DNA from: a virus
Length of the DNA stretch: 31,897 nucleotides
IMG/VR virus record: IMGVR_UViG_3300028392_000206
Location: 1-31,897 of that record
Strand: one strand, 5' to 3'
In this document: one piece after another, positions 16,392-24,416 of the stretch
Layout of the letters: each line of letters opens with the position of its first letter
Numbering within the stretch: the stretch's first letter is position 1
Program-made: the position numbers and the translations under genes
Notes under the pieces: generated by a model
What the model was told of the DNA's origin: nothing
Database searches by the model: none
Seen by the model: the letters and a program-made list of their open reading frames with translations, nothing else

Positions 16392-19300
16392 ATGAGTAAA
16401 AATACAATATTAAGTGAAATACCTAATGTCACAGGACTTGTAAAAGGTTCAACAAGTGGGTTTTCTGCTGCCATAGCTGGCACAGATTATCAGCTACCAA
16501 TAACCCTAACAACAACAGGGATTACTGGACCTGCAACCTTCTCTGGTAATACATTAAATATTCCTCAATATGGTAGTGCTGGTACTTCAGGTTCTACTGG
16601 TACCTCAGGTACATCAGGAACAAGTGGCACTAATGGCTCATCAGGGACAAGTGGAACAAATGGTTCGTCTGGCACAAGTGGTACTAATGGCTCTTCAGGC
16701 ACAAGTGGTACTAATGGCTCTTCAGGAACAAGCGGTACTAATGGTTCTTCAGGAATAAGTGGCACATCAGGAACTACTGGAACATCTGGAACAAGTGGTA
16801 CAAATGGTGCCTCAGGCACAAATGGAACTAGTGGCACAACAGGAACAAGCGGAACGACTGGTACAAGTGGAACCTCTGGAACAAGTGGAACCAATGGTTC
16901 ATCTGGTACCTCTGGAACCTCAGGCTCCTCAGGAGTCTCTGTTTTCTATACAGGCACATCTACAACCTCTATATCAATACCAACCTCAGCAGGAATCACG
17001 GTAAATTTAACTACCCAAGCAAATCTTTCTTATACTACAGCACAGATTGTTAGAATTGTATATGATATAACTCATTATTTTGATGCTTCTATAATTTCTT
17101 ATAATTCATCTATAGGAAGTTTAAGTGTTACCTCTACTGCAAATGTAGGAACAGGAACCTATGCTTCTTGGACTATAAATCTTGCTGGGGCTTCTGGTGG
17201 TAATGGAACCTCAGGTACATCAGGAACCTCAGGAGTCAATGGAACTAATGGTACTTCAGGAACTAATGGTACTAGCGGAACATCAGGTTCTAGTGGTGCA
17301 ATGGGAAGTTCTGGAACAAGTGGCACAACAGGGACTTCAGGAACAACTGGTACATCTGGTACAACCGGTACAAGCGGAACCACAGGCACAAGCGGAACCA
17401 CAGGAACAAGCGGAACAAGTGGTGTTAATGGAACAAACGGAACATCAGGATTAAATGGAACGAGTGGAACAACTGGAACAAGCGGAACAACAGGTACCTC
17501 AGGTACTAGCGGAAATGCAGGTACCTCAGGTACTAGCGGAGCCAATGGCTCTTCAGGAACAACAGGCACTAGTGGTTCTACTGGAACAAGTGGAATTTCT
17601 GGTTCAAGTGGAACAAGTGGTACTAGAGGTACTTCTGGAACATCTGGAATTAATGGAACTAATGGAACATCAGGTACATCAGGTGTTAATGGTGGAAACG
17701 GAAGTAACGGAACCTCTGGTACAACAGGAACTAGTGGTACTAGTGGAACAACTGGGACTAGCGGTGTAAATGGTACCTCTGGCACATCTGGAACTACAGG
17801 TACGTCTGGAACAACTGGTACCTCAGGAACCACAGGCACAAGTGGAACAAGCGGAAGTTTAGGTCAAAGAGGTGGTGTGCCATATAATTGGTCAAGTTCT
17901 ATAACAAATGCAAATCCTGGTGCAGGCTTAGTAGCATATAATAGTGCTACAATAGCATCTGTAACTTCTTTATATATAAATACTGCTGATTTTTTAGGTA
18001 ATACTCAAACATCATGGTATACATCATGGAGTAATTCAACAAGTACAAATAAAGGATTTTTAACTTTATATAGCAGAGATACTGGTACAATAGTTAATAT
18101 ATTCAATGTTACTGCTATAACTAATAACACAACTTATTATACAATTACAGTAACATATGTATCTGGTACTCTACCAACCAATGGTGCATTATTAGCTACA
18201 GGATTTACTGCAACTGGAAATATTGGTACAAGCGGTACAACAGGTACTAGCGGGACCTCAGGAACAACAGGCATAAATGGTACAAGTGGAACTACCGGTA
18301 CATCTGGAGTCAATGGGACAAGTGGTACAACAGGAACATCAGGGGTCAATGGGACAAGTGGAACATCTGGAACTACAGGAACAAGTGGTACAACGGGTAC
18401 TTCTGGCACTACTGGTACAAGCGGTACTAATGGTTCTTCTGGAACAAGCGGTACTAGTGGAATAAATGGTAATAGATATGCAACAACTTCTACTACATCT
18501 TTTACATTAGGTAATAGTGGAACAATAACTGTAGGAACGGGATTGTCTTATACTCCTGCACAATCTATTATTATAGCATTTGATGCTTCTAACTATCAGC
18601 AATCTGTAGTTACATCTTATAATTCAGTAACAGGTTCTTTAGTATTTGGAACACCGTCATCAACAGTTGGTTCTGGAACATATACTAGTTGGAGTGTAAA
18701 TCTTGCAGGTGCAAGTGGTGGTAATGGAACAAGTGGTACAACAGGCACTTCAGGAACAAGTGGAATTAATGGTACTAGTGGTATTACTGGTACAAGCGGA
18801 ACTACTGGAACTTCAGGGACTACTGGTATAAATGGTACCAACGGAACATCAGGAACAACTGGTACTAGTGGAACCACTGGTACTAGTGGAACTAGTGGCA
18901 CAACAGGAACCTCTGGAACAACAGGGACTTCTGGTACAACAGGAACATCAGGAGTAAATGGAACATCTGGTATTAATGGAACATCAGGTATTAATGGAAC
19001 CTCAGGAACAACTGGAGCTAGTGGAACATCTGGCGTAAATGGGACATCTGGTGTAAATGGAACAAACGGAGTAAATGGAACATCTGGTATAAATGGAACA
19101 AGCGGAGTAAATGGAACAAACGGAGTAAATGGAACATCTGGAATAAATGGTACTTCTGGGGTATCTCCTTCTATAACAGGATTAGTACCATATACTGGTG
19201 CAACTACAGATGTTGATTTAGGATTAAATAGTATTAATTTATATAATATTACTTCTAATAATGTATTAATAGTAAAAAATACTGGTTCAGTAACAGGAAC

Positions 19301-20906
19301 AAATGGGTTTTCTAGTTTTTCAGGAAATAATACTAATGATGGATTTATTTTTGCACCAAATAATTCAACCTATCAAAAATTTATAGTACCAATAGGTACA
19401 AATTATACATATACCTTTCCAAGTGGAACAGGTACTTTAGCTTTAACTTCTCAACTAACAGCAGGAACAGTTACTTCGGTAGCGGCTTTAACTTTAGGTA
19501 CAACAGGAACAGATGTTTCTTCAACAGTAGCAACAGGGACTACAACCCCTGTAATCACTTTGAACATCCCTGATGCAAGTGCTGCGGCTAGAGGATTAAT
19601 TACAACAGGAACTCAAACAATAGCAGGTGCTAAGACATTTAGTTCATCTGTAACTTCTTCTAATGCTGGTGGTACTTATTTTAGTGCTATTAATAGTGCT
19701 GGTGGTTTTGCTAAATTAGAGATTTCAGCAAATGCTACATCTACTGCAACATTAAGTTTTACAAATTCATTATCAATTACAGGTGGACCAACTAGCTTTT
19801 CTAGTACTATTACAGCAGTACAAGGAAATTTCTTTCAAACTGCAACAAGTGGTTTTGCACTTACTATGAAAAATATAAATGCAACGCAACAATGGGGTCA
19901 AGTAGTTGATGTTAATGCAGTAGATGATAAATATTTTGGGTTATATGACATAACTAATTCTGCTTATAGATTTGTTGTTACAAATGGCGGGAATTGTTTA
20001 ATAGGAAATACATCAGATAATGGAAGTAAATTACAAGTAACAGGAACTTCTACATTTAGTTCAAATGCAATATTTAGTTCAACTTTACAATCTAATGGTA
20101 CTTTAACTGTAGGGAATCAAACTGTTGCAGGAAACTACTGTTTACAAATTACTCCATCTTCAAGTACTTATGCGACTATACAAGGAATACTAGCAGGTAC
20201 AGGTTCTTCTAACATAGTTTTACAACCAAGTGCAGCTAATATATTAATAGGTACTACATCAGATAATGGAAGTAAATTACAAGTTGCAGGAGGAGGAACA
20301 TTTACTTCATCGGTTCAAGCAACCACTTTAGCTTTAGGTTCAGTAGCTCCATCTACAAATGGAATATATTTAAACAATTCTACTGCAAACGCTGCAAACT
20401 ATGGTTATATAAGAACTAATGCTTCATCTATAAATACAACGCAATTAATATTAGGAACCACTTATGGATATAGCACTCCTGTTGATGCTCTAACTATATT
20501 TAATGGAACAGCTACTTTTGCTTCAACAGTTACAATATCTTCTTCTACTGCTTCAACTTCTACAACAACGGGTGCTTTAGTAGTAACAGGTGGTATTGGG
20601 GCAGGTGGTTCTATTTACGCTGCATCATTCTTTGAAAGTTCCGATAAAAGAGTTAAAACTTTAATTGAAGATAACTTCCAAGCTAAAGGCATAGAAACTA
20701 TTACTCCTAAACTTTATACTAAAAATGATAAAGTAGAATTAGGTTATTATGCTCAAGATGTTCAAGGTGTATTAGATAGTGCAGTAAGTGAAAGCGAAGA
20801 TGGGATGTTAAGTTTATCTTATCGTGAAGTTCATACTGCTAAGATTTACGCTTTAGAAAAGAAAATAGAACAATTAGAAACACTTATTAAATCCTTAATT
20901 AAATGA
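16392..20906 (+). CDS. Collagen-like tail fibre 2 with S74 self-cleaving chaperone, 1504 aa
   Basis: The N-terminal ~60 residues (ITGPATFSGNTLNIPQY) are followed by four Gly-X-Y tracts separated by globular modules: ~182-265 and ~694-773 (the beta module also found in fibre 1) and ~492-609 (starting QRGGVPYNWSSS, a domain seen in many phage fibres). From ~927 there is a typical distal region (LVPYTGATTDVDLG, ARGLITTGTQTIAGAKTFSS). The C-terminal ~90 residues are a Peptidase_S74 intramolecular chaperone: SSDKRVK at 1416-1422 gives the Ser-Lys pair (S1417, K1422), followed by ELGYYAQDVQ, LSLSYREVHTAK and a terminal coiled coil (YALEKKIEQLETLIK). In S74 proteins the domain trimerises the fibre and then cleaves itself off before that Ser. 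The stop overlaps the next start (ATGA). Confidence 0.9.
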   Translation: MSKNTILSEIPNVTGLVKGSTSGFSAAIAGTDYQLPITLTTTGITGPATFSGNTLNIPQYGSAGTSGSTGTSGTSGTSGTNGSSGTSGTNGSSGTSGTNGSSGTSGTNGSSGTSGTNGSSGISGTSGTTGTSGTSGTNGASGTNGTSGTTGTSGTTGTSGTSGTSGTNGSSGTSGTSGSSGVSVFYTGTSTTSISIPTSAGITVNLTTQANLSYTTAQIVRIVYDITHYFDASIISYNSSIGSLSVTSTANVGTGTYASWTINLAGASGGNGTSGTSGTSGVNGTNGTSGTNGTSGTSGSSGAMGSSGTSGTTGTSGTTGTSGTTGTSGTTGTSGTTGTSGTSGVNGTNGTSGLNGTSGTTGTSGTTGTSGTSGNAGTSGTSGANGSSGTTGTSGSTGTSGISGSSGTSGTRGTSGTSGINGTNGTSGTSGVNGGNGSNGTSGTTGTSGTSGTTGTSGVNGTSGTSGTTGTSGTTGTSGTTGTSGTSGSLGQRGGVPYNWSSSITNANPGAGLVAYNSATIASVTSLYINTADFLGNTQTSWYTSWSNSTSTNKGFLTLYSRDTGTIVNIFNVTAITNNTTYYTITVTYVSGTLPTNGALLATGFTATGNIGTSGTTGTSGTSGTTGINGTSGTTGTSGVNGTSGTTGTSGVNGTSGTSGTTGTSGTTGTSGTTGTSGTNGSSGTSGTSGINGNRYATTSTTSFTLGNSGTITVGTGLSYTPAQSIIIAFDASNYQQSVVTSYNSVTGSLVFGTPSSTVGSGTYTSWSVNLAGASGGNGTSGTTGTSGTSGINGTSGITGTSGTTGTSGTTGINGTNGTSGTTGTSGTTGTSGTSGTTGTSGTTGTSGTTGTSGVNGTSGINGTSGINGTSGTTGASGTSGVNGTSGVNGTNGVNGTSGINGTSGVNGTNGVNGTSGINGTSGVSPSITGLVPYTGATTDVDLGLNSINLYNITSNNVLIVKNTGSVTGTNGFSSFSGNNTNDGFIFAPNNSTYQKFIVPIGTNYTYTFPSGTGTLALTSQLTAGTVTSVAALTLGTTGTDVSSTVATGTTTPVITLNIPDASAAARGLITTGTQTIAGAKTFSSSVTSSNAGGTYFSAINSAGGFAKLEISANATSTATLSFTNSLSITGGPTSFSSTITAVQGNFFQTATSGFALTMKNINATQQWGQVVDVNAVDDKYFGLYDITNSAYRFVVTNGGNCLIGNTSDNGSKLQVTGTSTFSSNAIFSSTLQSNGTLTVGNQTVAGNYCLQITPSSSTYATIQGILAGTGSSNIVLQPSAANILIGTTSDNGSKLQVAGGGTFTSSVQATTLALGSVAPSTNGIYLNNSTANAANYGYIRTNASSINTTQLILGTTYGYSTPVDALTIFNGTATFASTVTISSSTASTSTTTGALVVTGGIGAGGSIYAASFFESSDKRVKTLIEDNFQAKGIETITPKLYTKNDKVELGYYAQDVQGVLDSAVSESEDGMLSLSYREVHTAKIYALEKKIEQLETLIKSLIK
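16577..16935 (+). repeat. Collagen-like repeat tract 1 in fibre 2
   Basis: About 119 residues of Gly-X-Y. The first part repeats a 12-residue block GTSGTNGSSGTS several times with partly different codons. The antisense strand reads as a Val-Pro-rich frame, which is an artefact of the repeat. Confidence 0.9.
17188..17873 (+). repeat. Collagen-like repeat tract 2 in fibre 2 (longest)
   Basis: About 228 residues of Gly-X-Y, dominated by GTTGTSG with inserted GVNGTNG, GSSG and GNAG. Short near-exact DNA repeats (such as GGAACCACAGGCACAAGCGG near 17385) occur and could allow length changes by slippage. Confidence 0.9.
18217..18471 (+). repeat. Collagen-like repeat tract 3 in fibre 2
   Basis: About 85 residues of Gly-X-Y between two globular modules. 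It contains a near-duplicate block around GTTGTSGVNGTSG (18288-18360) with almost identical DNA. Confidence 0.9.
18712..19170 (+). repeat. Collagen-like repeat tract 4 in fibre 2
   Basis: About 153 residues of Gly-X-Y. The last ~200 nt are more uniform in DNA: blocks coding GVNGTNG and GINGTSG recur in near-identical form from 18950 to 19155, the most DNA-repetitive part of the fibre. Confidence 0.9.
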
Positions 20907-22075
20907 GTTGGCCAGTAGCAGGTAATCAATGTGTATCTTGTAATAATTTACAAGCAGCGGTAACCGCAGGGGTATTTACTGCAAAAACAACTATTCCTGC
21001 AACTAATAAAGAGATTACTAAAACGGAAGCAGATACTTACGTTAATATTGATACTACCTATCCACCTTATGCTGCTAAAGCAACAAATCAATTAGTAGTT
21101 TCAAATGATTTAGTTTCTTCTACTACATCATCTCAAAAGATGATTTATTCAACACAATTTGGAGGAACAAATACTGGATTAATTAGGTTTTCAGCTAATG
21201 GTGGTACTTCATTTAGCACAATTAAAACAACGGCTAATATATCATCAGCAAGAATGTCGCCAAGTGGTAATCATATGATAGCTACTACCGACCAATCTTC
21301 TAATAATATTATATTTAGCACAGATGGTGGTTCAACTTGGAGTACAAATAATGCTACTGCTGGAGGAACATCTACTATAGCTGGTAGAAATTATGCTGAT
21401 ATTTCATATAGTGGGCAATATATGTTTGTATATACTAATAGTACTTTTTATCGTTCAACTAGCTATGGTGCTACATTTGCTTCTACAACAAGTATTTCAG
21501 GTGGAACTTTTACAGCCATGAAATGTTCAGGTAGTGGTCAATATGTGTTTTTATCAACTAGCGGTGGTACTTTGTTCCGTTCAAATGATTATGGTGCAAC
21601 TTTTTCATATTCAATGACATCCCCTATTTCAAGTGTATTTAGTATTGCAGTTTCTTATTTAGGTCAATATGTTAGCTTAGCAAGTACATCTAGTACTAAT
21701 GTTTATGTAAGTTCAAATGGCAATACTTCTAGTGTTACATTTACTGCAAAAAATGTTTTATCTGGCAATAATGGGTCTGTAATAGTAATGTCGCAAAATG
21801 GTCAATATTTAATTGCATTAAATTCATCATCTTATACTTCTTTTGCATATTCAACAGATTATGGAGTGAATTGGTCAACTTCAACAGTAGGTTCAGGAAT
21901 TACATATACTGGGTATATTGATATAAATTCATCTGGAAATTATATGGCAATGCAAGCATATACTAATATAGCTCCATCTGATTTGTACACTTATACAAGC
22001 ACAAACTTTACTACTTGGGTACAAAGAGAATTAACACCTAGTACTGTACTTATAACACAATTATCAATGCAATAA
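20903..22075 (+). CDS. Asp-box (BNR-like) beta-propeller tail protein, 390 aa
   Basis: Start overlaps the fibre stop (ATGA at 20903-20906). After an N-terminal segment with a C-x-x-C (NQCVSCNN, residues 8-15), the protein repeats sialidase-type Asp-box motifs S-x-D-x-G-x-x-W/F: SANGGTSFS, STDGGSTWS, STSYGATFA, SNDYGATFS and STDYGVNWS. Each sits in a ~45-residue blade-like unit with 'S.SGQYMFV'-type strands. Asp-box propellers occur in sialidases and in glycan-binding proteins; I do not see the Arg triad of a sialidase, so glycan binding is more likely than hydrolysis. It may form the tip or receptor-binding partner of fibre 2, or replace a cleaved tip domain. The N-terminal part resembles that of fibre-associated proteins. 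Confidence 0.7.
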   Translation: MSWPVAGNQCVSCNNLQAAVTAGVFTAKTTIPATNKEITKTEADTYVNIDTTYPPYAAKATNQLVVSNDLVSSTTSSQKMIYSTQFGGTNTGLIRFSANGGTSFSTIKTTANISSARMSPSGNHMIATTDQSSNNIIFSTDGGSTWSTNNATAGGTSTIAGRNYADISYSGQYMFVYTNSTFYRSTSYGATFASTTSISGGTFTAMKCSGSGQYVFLSTSGGTLFRSNDYGATFSYSMTSPISSVFSIAVSYLGQYVSLASTSSTNVYVSSNGNTSSVTFTAKNVLSGNNGSVIVMSQNGQYLIALNSSSYTSFAYSTDYGVNWSTSTVGSGITYTGYIDINSSGNYMAMQAYTNIAPSDLYTYTSTNFTTWVQRELTPSTVLITQLSMQ

Positions 22076-22076
22076 A

Positions 22077-22139
22077 ATGGACAAAGAAATATTAACAAGC
22101 ACTATTTCAGTAGAAATAGCATCAGAACCAATAAAATAA
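22077..22139 (+). other. 20-codon ORF between Asp-box gene and paralogue remnant
   Basis: ATG at 22077 to TAA at 22139 codes MDKEILTSTISVEIASEPIK, starting two bases after the previous stop. It may be a translated micro-ORF or debris of a decayed gene. No similarity is recognised. Confidence 0.2.
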
Positions 22140-22145
22140 AATAAT

Positions 22146-22217
22146 ATGAAAACAATTCAACCAATTCAAAGCTGGACCAACGGACAAGTAGTAGAAGCAA
22201 CTATCTCATATCTGTAA
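22146..22217 (+). pseudogene. Truncated paralogue of the 113-aa fibre-associated protein
   Basis: The ORF codes 23 residues, MKTIQPIQSWTNGQVVEATIS..., which line up with MAKIQPLTLWINGETKQATNF at the start of the 16019-16360 protein (shared M-x-x-I-Q-P, W-x-N-G and A-T). It then stops after 'SYL', and a promoter element follows directly. This looks like the 5' stub of a second copy whose remainder was replaced. Confidence 0.55.
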
Positions 22218-22227
22218 AATAATTTAC

Positions 22228-22235
22228 TATATTTG
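22228..22235 (+). promoter_or_regulatory. -7 promoter element upstream of 58-aa ORF
   Basis: TATATTTG matches TAnnTTTG and ends 20 nt before the ATG at 22256, a plausible leader. No TTG is found about 19 nt upstream, so the promoter is incomplete by consensus. Confidence 0.45.
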
Positions 22236-22255
22236 CATAATAAAAACATACAATC

Positions 22256-22432
22256 ATGAATCAAGAAAGCAAAAAATTGCCAATTCCTACTCTAACATCA
22301 GAGCAAGTTCAGGTATTAATCAACTATGTTAATGACCAACTACCAACTAAATATGGTACGGAAATCCTAGGTTTTATTGAAAAAATAGCTATTGAATTAG
22401 ATAAGGCTTTATCTGTTCAAGAACCATCTTAG
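22256..22432 (+). CDS. Small hypothetical protein, 58 aa
   Basis: MNQESKKLPIPTLTSEQVQV is followed by a helical region (LINYVNDQLPTKYG, then EILGFIEKIAIELDKAL). It has its own -7 element and an A/T-rich start context like other genes here. Its last 44 nt overlap the 3' end of the opposite-strand glycosyltransferase gene. No motif is recognised. It is likely a real small gene because of the promoter element and helical composition, but the function is unknown. Confidence 0.5.
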   Translation: MNQESKKLPIPTLTSEQVQVLINYVNDQLPTKYGTEILGFIEKIAIELDKALSVQEPS

Positions 22433-24416
22433 GAGTAATTGAGATTTGACATTCAAATTGATTTGGGTAGTCTTTCCAAACAGGGCACCAATTCCAATCA
22501 CCTTTGTCAAATTTAAAGTTTTTATTATTCCAGCATCCATGACAAACTGATTTGTTTGTGACTCTTATTGTGTCAAAGGTAAACTCATGCCCATCTTCAG
22601 AAAAGTTACAAATCATTACTACCTTCTTTTTTAAAGCCCAAGCCAACCAACTAACGCCACTACCTAGTCCTATAAAAAATTCACTATGATGTATTAGGGA
22701 CATGGTCTTTTTTATGTCGTGGTTTACTATTTGTTCAGCCCCATCAAATTGGTTTTCTTCTAGGGAAACATTTATAACTCTATATCCTAGTTCATTAAGT
22801 TTGTATATTACCACTTGCCAACCTTCTTTGGTCCAAAATTTACATCCAGATGTTGAATTGGTGGCAATAGTAACATACTTTTCTTTTATTGTTCTTTTAC
22901 CCCCATCAAAGTATAATAAAGGTCTAATTTCCTTAAAATCCAACCCTAATATATTTGTAGCCGTCTTTTGTAATGGTATTGTGTTGCATAATTCAGGTTC
23001 TCTATCTGTATCATAGTGCCAACCTATATTATATTGTGCATGAAGATTATTTACTATCACGCCTCTGCCTACAATTTCTAACTCAGGATAATCAAATAAA
23101 TCAGTTCTATTTGTGGCTACTATTACCTTACAATTGTGTTTATTTTGAAACTCTAAACAATATGGCATCCAAGCAAGATTGTCCCCTAGCGAATCGCTAT
23201 CTATAACTATTAACACTCTTTTATCGGATAAGTTAAGGATATTATCGTATATTATCGTACCTCTACAGGTAACTATGGTTCTCCATTTAGTAAACCATTG
23301 TCTATTCAGCTTAACCCAAGAGTTTGATTTTATTGTGTTTTCATAATATATACTACCATTTTCGTCAAAAAACCGAACTAAAAACTCTTCCTCTACAACA
23401 GAATTAATTTCTAAAAAAGGCTGATTAATAAAATACTGGGTAATAGAAACCTCTTGTTGCACTATAGGGTTACTTAATATTTCGTTGTATGCTTTTACAT
23501 GATTCTCCCTAAAGTTAGCTGAGGTATTATCTGTAGGAACCTCATAGTTAGAATGTATTGTATTTAGGTCTGTATCTATGGGTTGGATATACTTGGTAAA
23601 CATATCCTTATACTGAGGAAGATTATGGGCTATAATAGGAAGCCCGTAGCCAATTGCTTCTCTTAAAACTAAAGGATTGCACTCCCAAGTTGAGTTGAAC
23701 ATAAATATATCAGCCACCTCCATAAACTTATCTACATCACCTCTTTCACCCCATACCTTAACATTAGGTGGCAAATCTTTCATAAGTGGTTTCCAATAAT
23801 CAGCAAAATTACCAGCTTGATTTCCAACAAAATGGAATGTCATATTAGGGTATTTCCTAGCTATCTCAATACCCTCTCCTTGATTCTTCCCCTTGGTCCA
23901 TAGTCCTACATTTAAAACATTATTCCCATTCCTTACTCCATTTACTTCTTGTTTGTCTATAGGATATGTTATTACCTTGTAATTACTAACGCCAAACGTA
24001 TCTACATGGTAGGGGGTACAAAATAAATAAAAGTCTGGTTTAAATATTTTATCTGATGGTAAACAATCAACCCCGTGAAGTGTTTCTATTATCCTGTAGG
24101 CTCTGTTATTATTATAAAGCTTCTTAATCATTTCCCTATCTAGCCTTTCAGACATATCATCTATATGAATAATATTTGGCTTAACCTTGTCTATTATATC
24201 TATCAGCTCCATCTTGTTTTCGCCAAGTGAGTAAAAGTTTTCTAATAGCAAACTTTTTATAGCATCTCTTTGCACCACAAAATCAGCCCCATAGTAACTA
24301 TGTTCTACCACAAAAATTTCATTATCTGCATCTTGTATTAATACCTCTATTCTTTTTAAAAGAAATTGTGGCATCCCCCCAGTTGATAAGTGTGGTGCTA
24401 AGAATAATATTCTCAT
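22389..24416 (-). CDS. GT4 glycosyltransferase fused to TibC/BAHT-like O-heptosyltransferase
   Basis: 675 residues. Residues 1-~320 are a GT-B, GT4-type glycosyltransferase: N-terminal MRILFLAPHLSTGGMPQFLL, the 'NVGLWTKGKNQGEGIEIARKYP' centre and the donor-site segment MFNSTWECNPLVLREAIGYGLPII (E245, E253). Residues ~340-675 match the bacterial autotransporter heptosyltransferase family (TibC/AAH): a beta-rich part with W-x-K-W (~375-380), SLGDNLAWMPY (409-419), and an iron-finger with four Cys in C-x2-C-x15-C-x11-C at C625, C628, C644 and C656 (VCHGCWNN, WNWCP, QFEC). That family transfers ADP-heptose-derived sugar to Ser/Thr of surface beta-helix proteins and uses a bound iron. It overlaps the upstream gene by ATGA. 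The donor sugar here is unknown. Confidence 0.75.
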   Translation of the reverse strand: MRILFLAPHLSTGGMPQFLLKRIEVLIQDADNEIFVVEHSYYGADFVVQRDAIKSLLLENFYSLGENKMELIDIIDKVKPNIIHIDDMSERLDREMIKKLYNNNRAYRIIETLHGVDCLPSDKIFKPDFYLFCTPYHVDTFGVSNYKVITYPIDKQEVNGVRNGNNVLNVGLWTKGKNQGEGIEIARKYPNMTFHFVGNQAGNFADYWKPLMKDLPPNVKVWGERGDVDKFMEVADIFMFNSTWECNPLVLREAIGYGLPIIAHNLPQYKDMFTKYIQPIDTDLNTIHSNYEVPTDNTSANFRENHVKAYNEILSNPIVQQEVSITQYFINQPFLEINSVVEEEFLVRFFDENGSIYYENTIKSNSWVKLNRQWFTKWRTIVTCRGTIIYDNILNLSDKRVLIVIDSDSLGDNLAWMPYCLEFQNKHNCKVIVATNRTDLFDYPELEIVGRGVIVNNLHAQYNIGWHYDTDREPELCNTIPLQKTATNILGLDFKEIRPLLYFDGGKRTIKEKYVTIATNSTSGCKFWTKEGWQVVIYKLNELGYRVINVSLEENQFDGAEQIVNHDIKKTMSLIHHSEFFIGLGSGVSWLAWALKKKVVMICNFSEDGHEFTFDTIRVTNKSVCHGCWNNKNFKFDKGDWNWCPVWKDYPNQFECQISITPKMVLEQIKPYLIQ

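Noticed and set aside
17159-17839. Long minus-strand Val-Pro repeat frames opposite the fibre genes (also 16565-16894, 18137-18409, 18617-18901)
   Set aside because: They are the mirror of Gly-Thr-Ser codons read on the other strand. They have no start context, promoter or domain.
13561-19170. CRISPR-like array in the repetitive region
   Set aside because: The repeats are in-frame Gly-X-Y codons of 9-nt period with no regular unique spacers and no cas genes.
12880-22075. Diversity-generating retroelement acting on the fibres
   Set aside because: No reverse transcriptase gene or template/variable repeat pair is visible in the window.
20903-22075. Active sialidase
   Set aside because: Asp-box motifs are clear, but the catalytic Arg triad and Tyr/Glu pair of sialidases could not be located.
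22702-23206. Plus-strand frames inside the glycosyltransferase gene
   Set aside because: Shadow frames of the real minus-strand gene, with no motif and unlikely composition.
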